Below are positions 58,578-64,000 of a stretch of 64,000 nucleotides of DNA, piece after piece (within the stretch, counting starts at the first letter, position 1; each line of letters begins with the position of its first letter). The stretch comes from Bacillus fungorum. Lineage in GTDB: Bacteria > Bacillota > Bacilli > Bacillales > Bacillaceae_G. Location of the stretch: NCBI RefSeq assembly GCF_002746455.1, contig NZ_NWUW01000009.1, forward strand, positions 104,656-168,655, given 5' to 3'. The notes under the pieces are model-generated. The model did no database searches, was not told where the DNA came from, and was given only the letters and a program-made list of their open reading frames with translations. The translations under genes were made by a program, and so were the position numbers.

Positions 58578-59244
58578 ATGTTTCCCTCCACTGTTTTAAA
58601 ATAGATTGAAAGACTTTTAACCCTTCAGCACCGCCAAGTAATTCATCTACAGCACGCTCTGGGTGTGGCATCATACCAAGTACATTTCCTTTTTCATTTA
58701 CAATACCAGCAATATCTGAAACGCTTCCATTCGGGTTTTCCACGTAACGGAATGCGATTTGATTATTCTCTTCTAATCTTTTAAGAGTCTCTTCATCACA
58801 ATAGTAATTCCCCTCACCATGTGCAATTGGAATATTGATTACTTCATCTTTTTCATATTGTGATGTAAACATCGTTTCATTATTTTCAACACGTAACTGA
58901 ACTGTTCGGCACATAAATTTTAAGTTTTCGTTTCTCATTAATGCTCCTGGTAGTAATCCTGATTCAACAAGAATCTGGAATCCATTACATACACCTAAAA
59001 TCGGCTTGCCTTGCTCAGCAGCTTTTTGCACTGCTTTCATTGCATTCGCAAAGCGAGAAATAGCACCGCAGCGTAAGTAGTCACCGTAAGAGAATCCACC
59101 TGGTAGTAAAATTGCATCATATTCATCTAAATTCTCTGTATCGTGCCAAACGTAATCTACTTCTTCGCCAAGCTCATCTTTAATTGCATGGAACATATCG
59201 ACATCACAGTTCGAACCCGGAAATACTATTACTGCAAATTTCAC
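58561..59244 (-). CDS. purQ: FGAM synthase glutaminase subunit PurQ
   Basis: A 227-aa class I glutamine amidotransferase that supplies ammonia to PurL. Catalytic Cys is in [14 protein letters not shown] (near residue 86); the His-Glu pair is in [11 protein letters not shown]. Starts 4 bp inside the purS end. Complete. Confidence 0.97.
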   Translation of the reverse strand: MKFAVIVFPGSNCDVDMFHAIKDELGEEVDYVWHDTENLDEYDAILLPGGFSYGDYLRCGAISRFANAMKAVQKAAEQGKPILGVCNGFQILVESGLLPGALMRNENLKFMCRTVQLRVENNETMFTSQYEKDEVINIPIAHGEGNYYCDEETLKRLEENNQIAFRYVENPNGSVSDIAGIVNEKGNVLGMMPHPERAVDELLGGAEGLKVFQSILKQWRETYVVNA

Positions 59245-59495
59245 TGTGCGACAACCTCCTCAACTTCATAACGGAAATCTTCCATTACAACGTTCGCTAA
59301 TAGTTTTTCACACATTTCCTTTACCTTTGCGTCAAGGTCAGATACTGATTTATCAATTGTTAATTCCATATACTTTCCGATTCGAACATCTTGTACTTCT
59401 GTGAATGAAAGACTATGAAGTGCTCCTTTTACTGCTGTTCCTTGTGGATCTAATACGCTTTCTCTTAATGTTACATATACCTTAACTTTATACAT
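59241..59495 (-). CDS. purS: FGAM synthase subunit PurS
   Basis: An 84-aa structural subunit that bridges PurL and PurQ. Typical [20 protein letters not shown] opening and [10 protein letters not shown]. Overlaps purC by 8 bp and purQ by 4 bp. Confidence 0.96.
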   Translation of the reverse strand: MYKVKVYVTLRESVLDPQGTAVKGALHSLSFTEVQDVRIGKYMELTIDKSVSDLDAKVKEMCEKLLANVVMEDFRYEVEEVVAQ

Positions 59496-60207
59496 GTGAA
59501 ATTCCCCCTAAACGTTTTAAAATCTCTTCATAAGCATCTGTTAAATTTCCAAGATCACGACGGAATACGTCTTTATCAAACTTTTCATTGCTCGTTTCAT
59601 CCCATAAACGGCAAGTATCTGGTGAAATTTCATCTGCTAAAATGATTTCTCCTTCATCCGTTACACCAAACTCTAATTTAAAATCTACTAATCTTACACG
59701 ACAGCTTGCGAAATGATCAATCAACACTTGATTGATTTGTAGAGCCATATCTCGTAATACGCTTACTTGCTCTGGCGATGCAACGTTTAATACACGAATA
59801 TGATCTTCCGTTACAAGCGGATCTCCTAAATCATCATCTTTGAAGTAAAATTCTACGATTGGTTCTGCAAGTACAGTTCCCTCTTCCATTCCTAATCGTT
59901 TTGAAAGACTTCCTGCAATTACATTTCTTGTGACAACTTCTAAAGGAATAATACTCACTTTTTTAACAAGTTGTTCTGTTTCAGATAGCTTCTCAACAAA
60001 GTGTGTTTTAATTCCTACTTCTTGTAACTTTCTGAACAATAAAGTTGTAATCTCATTGTTCAAACGACCTTTTCCTGTAATCGTCTCTTTTTTCTCCCCA
60101 TTGAAAGCAGTCGCACTATCTTTGTACTCTACCCAAACCATATCTGCTGATTCTGTACGATAAATTCTTTTTGCCTTACCTTCATACAGCAATTCTAGCT
60201 TTTGCAT
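59488..60207 (-). CDS. purC: SAICAR synthase
   Basis: 239 aa from the ATG at 60207, chosen by alignment with the family opening KLELLYEGKAKRIYRT and an AGGGGGC site upstream; the longer frame (to 60264) is discarded. Joins aspartate to CAIR. Motifs VVTRNVIAGSLSKRLG and DEISPDTCRLWD are intact. First gene of the purCSQLF group, after an 88-bp gap with a strong hairpin. Confidence 0.96.
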   Translation of the reverse strand: MQKLELLYEGKAKRIYRTESADMVWVEYKDSATAFNGEKKETITGKGRLNNEITTLLFRKLQEVGIKTHFVEKLSETEQLVKKVSIIPLEVVTRNVIAGSLSKRLGMEEGTVLAEPIVEFYFKDDDLGDPLVTEDHIRVLNVASPEQVSVLRDMALQINQVLIDHFASCRVRLVDFKLEFGVTDEGEIILADEISPDTCRLWDETSNEKFDKDVFRRDLGNLTDAYEEILKRLGGISHV

Positions 60208-60257
60208 TTCGCAAGCCCCCTGTAGTTTGAAAAATGTGAATAATGTTTTTATAAAGA

Positions 60258-60287
60258 ATGGCACAGAATGACTCTATTCTGTGCCAT
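60258..60287 (-). repeat. Hairpin in the purB-purC gap
   Basis: Perfect 12-bp arms ATGGCACAGAAT and ATTCTGTGCCAT with a 6-nt loop, 8 bp after the purB stop. Downstream RNA reads UCUUUAUAAAAA, so it could be a weak terminator or an mRNA-processing signal. Confidence 0.75.
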
Positions 60288-60295
60288 ATGAAATT

Positions 60296-61603
60296 TTACG
60301 CTTCGTTTAATCCAAGGCGTTCAAAGATTGTATCAACGTGTTGCATATGATGCTCATAGTTGAAGCATTCATTAATTTCTTCTTGTGTTAACTTGCTTGT
60401 AATACGCTCATCAGCTTCTACAAGCTCTTTAAATTGTACTTGTGTTTCCCAAGCTTCCATCGCTTTAGGCTGTACGATATCGTAAGCTTCTTCACGCACC
60501 ATACCTTTGTCGATTAATGTAAGCATTACGCGCTGAGAATAAATTAAGCCGTATGTTCTTGTCATATTGCGTTTCATATTCTCTGGATATACAGTTAAGT
60601 TTTTAACGATATTACCAAAGCGATTTAACATGTAATTTAACGCGATTGTAGCATCTGGTAAAATTACGCGTTCTGCCGAAGAGTGAGAAATATCACGCTC
60701 ATGCCATAATGGAACATTCTCATAAGCTGTCATCATATAACCGCGGATAACACGAGCTAAACCAGTCATATTTTCTGAGCCAATTGGATTACGCTTATGT
60801 GGCATTGCAGAAGAACCTTTTTGGCCTTTTGCGAAAGCTTCCTCAACTTCACGTGTTTCACTCTTTTGTAAACCACGGATCTCAACTGCCATCTTTTCGA
60901 TAGATGTTGCGATTAGTGCAAGTGTTGACATGTAATGAGCATGGCGATCACGTTGCAATGTTTGTGTTGAAATTGGTGCTGCTTCTAATCCTAAGTTTTC
61001 ACAAACATACTTTTCTACGAATGGATCGATATTTGCATATGTACCAACCGCACCAGATAATTTACCCACGCGAACTGTATCAGCAGCTTGTTTGAAACGC
61101 TCTACGTTGCGTTTCATTTCTTCATACCAAAGACCAAGTTTTAAACCAAATGTTGTTGGTTCTGCATGAACACCGTGTGTTCTTCCCATCATGATCGTGT
61201 ATTTATGCTCTTTCGCTTTGTTAGCCAAAATGCTTACAAAGTTTTCTAAGTCTTTTAATATAATTTCATTCGCTTGTTTTAAGATGTAAGATAATGCTGT
61301 ATCTACTACGTCTGTAGATGTTAAACCGTAATGAACCCATTTACGTTCCTCACCTAATGCTGGTGTTTCTGATACAGCACGAGTGAATGCAACTACGTCA
61401 TGACGTGTCTCTTTTTCAATTTCATAAATACGATCAATATCAAATGATGCATGCTCACGAATTTTTTTAACATCTTCTTTTGGAATATCGCCAAGCTCAG
61501 CCCATGCTTCACAAGCTAAAATCTCAACTTCTAACCACGCTTTAAATTTGTTCTCTTCCGTCCAAATTGCACCCATTTCTGGGCGTGTATAACGACTAAT
61601 CAT
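60296..61603 (-). CDS. purB: Adenylosuccinate lyase
   Basis: 435 aa from the ATG at 61603 (TTGGAGGG upstream), overlapping the purK stop by 4 bp. Cleaves SAICAR and adenylosuccinate with release of fumarate, so it serves both IMP and AMP synthesis. The fumarase-superfamily signature [15 protein letters not shown] (near residue 260) holds the catalytic Ser; TSTDVVDTA and [11 protein letters not shown] add the other site residues. Confidence 0.97.
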   Translation of the reverse strand: MISRYTRPEMGAIWTEENKFKAWLEVEILACEAWAELGDIPKEDVKKIREHASFDIDRIYEIEKETRHDVVAFTRAVSETPALGEERKWVHYGLTSTDVVDTALSYILKQANEIILKDLENFVSILANKAKEHKYTIMMGRTHGVHAEPTTFGLKLGLWYEEMKRNVERFKQAADTVRVGKLSGAVGTYANIDPFVEKYVCENLGLEAAPISTQTLQRDRHAHYMSTLALIATSIEKMAVEIRGLQKSETREVEEAFAKGQKGSSAMPHKRNPIGSENMTGLARVIRGYMMTAYENVPLWHERDISHSSAERVILPDATIALNYMLNRFGNIVKNLTVYPENMKRNMTRTYGLIYSQRVMLTLIDKGMVREEAYDIVQPKAMEAWETQVQFKELVEADERITSKLTQEEINECFNYEHHMQHVDTIFERLGLNEA

Positions 61604-62751
61604 CTTTTTCCCTCCAACAGTTGTTCTTGATGGTCCCAAATATGCAAACTCTTCGCTTTTTCTAGAGCGACTTCAATATTATCATTTAAAATATTAACAT
61701 GCCCCATTTTTCGCTGCGCTTTTGCTTCTTCTTTTCCATACAAGTGTAAATAGCACCCGGTTAATCTATTCACTTGTCTTAGGACCCCTTCTATATGTTC
61801 GCCTAAAATGTTTACCATGACAACTGGTTTTAACAAATTTGTTTCTCCAAGAGGTAAATTACAGATTGCTCGAATATGTTGACCGAATTGACTCGTTTCA
61901 CATGCATCCTGTGTATAGTGTCCTGAATTGTGTGGTCTTGGTGCTAATTCATTAATGTAAATCTCACCATCAGCTGTAGCAAACATCTCTACCGCTAGTG
62001 TTCCCACAAGTTCTAGTTCATCCGCGAGCACTTTTGCATAAGCAATTGCTTTTTGAGAAAGTTCTTCTGTAATGCGAGCTGGAACGATAGATTCATGCAA
62101 AATGTTATTTACATGAATATTTTCTGCTACCGGAAATACTTTCGTTTCACCACTTACACTACGAATTACAATAACTGATACTTCTTTTTCAAAAGGCACC
62201 CATTTCTCTAAAATACACTCTGCTGCGTTCGCAAGCTTTCGTGCTTTCTCAACGTCTGCTTCACTTCTTAAAACAACTTGCCCTTTCCCATCATATCCAC
62301 CCGTCGTTGTTTTTAAGACGGAAGGATATGATAACTCGGTGATTGCTTCAGTAAGCTGCTCTTGAGTTTGAACCAATCTATACGTTGCTACTGGTAATCC
62401 CGCTTTTTCAATTGCATTCTTTTCTGTAAAACGATTTTGTGTTTTACTTAACAACTGGCTGCCTTGCGGTAAGTAAGCATGTTTTTCAAGCCATTGTAAA
62501 CATCTATAATCAATATTCTCAAATTCATATGTGACAACATCACTGATCTCTGCTAAATGCTGAATTGCTTTTAAATCGTCATATGATGCAACAATTTCAA
62601 TATCAGCAACTTGTGCACATGGTGAATGTTTTGTAGGATCTAAAACAGCAATTTTATATCCCATCTCCTTAGCTGCCAATGCCATCATTCTTCCTAGCTG
62701 GCCGCCTCCAATAATACCGATTGTTTTTCCAGGTAAAATGATTCTCGTCAT
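61600..62751 (-). CDS. purK: N5-carboxyaminoimidazole ribonucleotide synthase
   Basis: A 383-aa ATP-grasp enzyme making N5-CAIR from AIR, bicarbonate and ATP. N-terminal [20 protein letters not shown]-binding [17 protein letters not shown] and metal site [15 protein letters not shown] are present. Overlaps purE by 4 bp and purB by 4 bp. Complete. Confidence 0.97.
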   Translation of the reverse strand: MTRIILPGKTIGIIGGGQLGRMMALAAKEMGYKIAVLDPTKHSPCAQVADIEIVASYDDLKAIQHLAEISDVVTYEFENIDYRCLQWLEKHAYLPQGSQLLSKTQNRFTEKNAIEKAGLPVATYRLVQTQEQLTEAITELSYPSVLKTTTGGYDGKGQVVLRSEADVEKARKLANAAECILEKWVPFEKEVSVIVIRSVSGETKVFPVAENIHVNNILHESIVPARITEELSQKAIAYAKVLADELELVGTLAVEMFATADGEIYINELAPRPHNSGHYTQDACETSQFGQHIRAICNLPLGETNLLKPVVMVNILGEHIEGVLRQVNRLTGCYLHLYGKEEAKAQRKMGHVNILNDNIEVALEKAKSLHIWDHQEQLLEGKR

Positions 62752-63233
62752 ACTAGCTCACTACCTTCGCGCACATCTTTTTCAATTGCTTCTCGTCTCA
62801 ATTCTAATGCATCATGTATATCATCATGGAATGATCCAAGTATTTGTGCAGCAAGTAAACCAGCATTTGTTGAACCAGCTTTACCAATTGCAACAGTTGC
62901 AACTGGAACCCCTCCTGGCATTTGGACGATGGATAATAATGAATCTAAGCCGTTTAACGCTTTTGATTGAACTGGAACCCCGATTACAGGAAGATTCGTC
63001 TTCGCTGCAACCATTCCTGGTAAATGCGCTGCTCCACCAGCTCCAGCAATAATAACTTTCAATCCACGTTCACGAGCCGTCTCTGCATATTCAAACATAT
63101 AATCCGGAGTCCGATGAGCGGATACAACTTTTTTCTCATACGGTATATTTAATTCATCTAAAATGTCACAAGCATATTTCATTGTTTCCCAGTCTGACGT
63201 GCTTCCCATTATGACTCCAACTAGTGATTTCAT
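62748..63233 (-). CDS. purE: N5-carboxyaminoimidazole ribonucleotide mutase
   Basis: 161 aa from the ATG at 63233, 8 bases after GGGGGG; a longer frame with TTG is discarded. Moves the carboxyl group of N5-CAIR to C4. Class I PurE motifs: [29 protein letters not shown] and [14 protein letters not shown]. First gene of the pur operon. Confidence 0.97.
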   Translation of the reverse strand: MKSLVGVIMGSTSDWETMKYACDILDELNIPYEKKVVSAHRTPDYMFEYAETARERGLKVIIAGAGGAAHLPGMVAAKTNLPVIGVPVQSKALNGLDSLLSIVQMPGGVPVATVAIGKAGSTNAGLLAAQILGSFHDDIHDALELRREAIEKDVREGSELV

Positions 63234-63263
63234 ATTAGAATCCCCCCGATTCAAATAAAAAAA

Positions 63264-63427
63264 GCCTGAAATAGAACAGTTTCTCTTTTACTATGAGAGA
63301 AAGCGCTCTACTCAGGCATACGTATCCCTTGTGAATAGAAAAATACCGAGTGACTTTCCCTCATAGTCTAACGAATAACGGTCGTTAGGTAGAGACTTGC
63401 AGGCCATATCCCCGCGATTATATGAGG
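63264..63427 (-). ncRNA. Purine riboswitch, guanine class, with terminator, in the pur leader
   Basis: Aptamer 63359-63427: P1 CCTCATA/TATGAGG, core GATATGGCCTGCAAGTCTC, TCTACC and loop-loop hairpins. The specificity base is C (GACTATG), so guanine is the ligand. About 40 nt further a terminator stem (GCCTGA...TTCAGGC, 63264-63317) is followed by a T7 run. Guanine or hypoxanthine binding should stop transcription before purE. Confidence 0.95.
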
Positions 63428-63452
63428 TCTTATATTATTGTTTCTATGGCTA

Positions 63453-63481
63453 TATTAACAATATTTCATAAACAATGTCAA
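63453..63481 (-). promoter_or_regulatory. Sigma-A promoter of the pur operon
   Basis: TTGACA (63476-63481) and TTAATA (63453-63458) with a 17-bp spacer, about 25 bp before the riboswitch aptamer. Confidence 0.85.
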
Positions 63482-63482
63482 T

Positions 63483-63530
63483 AAATAATCGAATGTTTTT
63501 TTATTTGTTCTCGATAACGTTCGTGTTTTA
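63483..63530. promoter_or_regulatory. PurR operator: two inverted PurBox candidates
   Basis: On the minus strand AAAACACGAACGTT (63516-63529), and on the plus strand AATAATCGAATGTT (about 63484-63497), each match 11 of 14 positions of the WAWWWCCGAACWWT consensus, in opposite orientation with about 18 bp between, just upstream of the -35. This is the B. subtilis PurR arrangement. Confidence 0.6.
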
Positions 63531-63690
63531 GTTATATTCAAAAGAAGATTTGCAAGTATATGCAAGAAGGAAAGGGAATTAGAATATATATTTCTAGAGA
63601 TCTATTTTACCTATAGCTATTTATATAATACTCCAGTAAACTCAAATCAAAATATATACATTAGCAAGTTCTACATAAAAATAAAAACAA

Positions 63691-63721
63691 AAAAACCTAA
63701 GTCGAATCGACTTAGGTTTTT
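63691..63721 (-). terminator. Terminator of the rRNA operon
   Basis: AAAACCTAAGTC/GACTTAGGTTTT stem directly after the 5S gene, with a T run on the minus strand. Confidence 0.9.
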
Positions 63722-63837
63722 GCTTGGCGACGTCCTACTCTCACAGGGACAAGGTCCCAACTACCATCGGCGCTAGAGAGCTTAACTTCCGTGTTCGGTA
63801 TGGGAACGGGTGTGACCTCTCTGCCATCATCACCAAA
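63722..63837 (-). rRNA. rrf: 5S ribosomal RNA
   Basis: The reverse complement begins TTTGGTGATGATGGCAGAGA and contains CACACCCGTTCCCATACCGA, AACACGGAAGTTAAGC and GTGAGAGTAGGACGTCGCCA, i.e. a complete 116-nt Bacillus 5S rRNA. Confidence 0.97.
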
Positions 63838-63887
63838 CTATTGAAGGCATATTCCTTCAAAACTAGATAACATTTGCTACATATTAT

Positions 63888-64000
63888 ATGGTTAAGTCCT
63901 CGATCTATTAGTATTCGTCAGCTCCACATGTCACCATGCTTCCACCTCGAACCTATCAACCTGATCATCTTTCAGGGATCTTACTAGCTTACGCTATGGG
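63888..64000 (-). rRNA. rrl: 23S ribosomal RNA, 3' end only
   Basis: The reverse complement reads CCCATAGCGTAAGCTAGTAA, then GGTTCGAGGTGGAAGCATGG and ATAGATCGAGGACTTAACCA, the 3' end of Bacillus 23S rRNA. The rest lies beyond the window. The 50-bp spacer to 5S is untranslated. Confidence 0.96.

Overview
The window is chromosomal DNA of a low-GC Bacillota, almost certainly a member of the Bacillus cereus group (B. cereus / anthracis / thuringiensis). The evidence is the pcrB-pcrA-ligA-camS and gatCAB-dgkB synteny, a complete 12-gene pur operon in the Bacillus order, a pair of lipoprotein polysaccharide deacetylases like B. anthracis BA0330/BA0331, a sigma-54-type gab cluster, and strong AGGAGG-type ribosome binding sites. 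Species assignment is inference from gene content. The right end runs into a ribosomal RNA operon (5S complete, 23S 3' end only), transcribed leftward.

Layout, left to right. 1-6350: a murein-peptide/amino-acid block with an M20 amidohydrolase (cut by the window edge), an NhaC antiporter, a GCH III/GGDEF-like regulator, an Ala-Glu-type dipeptide epimerase, a GNAT enzyme and a YgjP/M48-like metalloprotease. 6445-13102: an accessory block built around tellurite/stress genes (two TerD, TerC, a TerD-like protein, and a convergent TerD-vWA protein), flanked by a DUF1456 gene, two unknown genes and a 50-aa ORF. 13332-28173: dus, rlmCD, a guanine-riboswitch-controlled nucleoside transporter, the deacetylase pair, ampS, an SMR exporter, the gabT / sigma-54 activator / gabD cluster, a HAD phosphatase and dgkB with a coupled leader ORF. 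28578-37796: gatCAB, a YiaA-like protein, a MarR / ArsA-Hsp20 / small protein / HXXEE unit, and metNIQ behind a SAM riboswitch. 38036-50243: a cysteine hydrolase, a 49-aa ORF, rocA, a TSUP permease, camS-ligA-pcrA-pcrB, a DUF2892 protein, and an SPFH protein with a ribbon-helix-helix partner. 50280-63530: purEKBCSQLFMNHD on the minus strand with a guanine riboswitch, candidate PurBoxes and a sigma-A promoter. 63722-64000: 5S and the 23S end.

How the parts work together. Purine supply is handled at two places by the same signal: the pur operon (synthesis) and the NupC-type transporter (uptake) both carry guanine-class riboswitches followed by intrinsic terminators. The pur genes form overlapping groups (EKB, CSQLF, MNH, D), and each gap between groups holds a strong hairpin. 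GABA use is set by a sigma-54 promoter in front of gabT and an enhancer-binding activator encoded between gabT and gabD. Methionine import is set by SAM.

Most of the window is ordinary housekeeping DNA. The least explained parts are: the MarR/ArsA-Hsp20 unit with a repeated 22-bp operator; the SPFH/ribbon-helix-helix pair with a 30-bp palindrome over its promoter; the leader ORF coupled to dgkB; a perfect 22-bp inverted repeat between gatB and dgkB; the unknown bicistron beside the ter genes; and several hairpins that cover ribosome binding sites.
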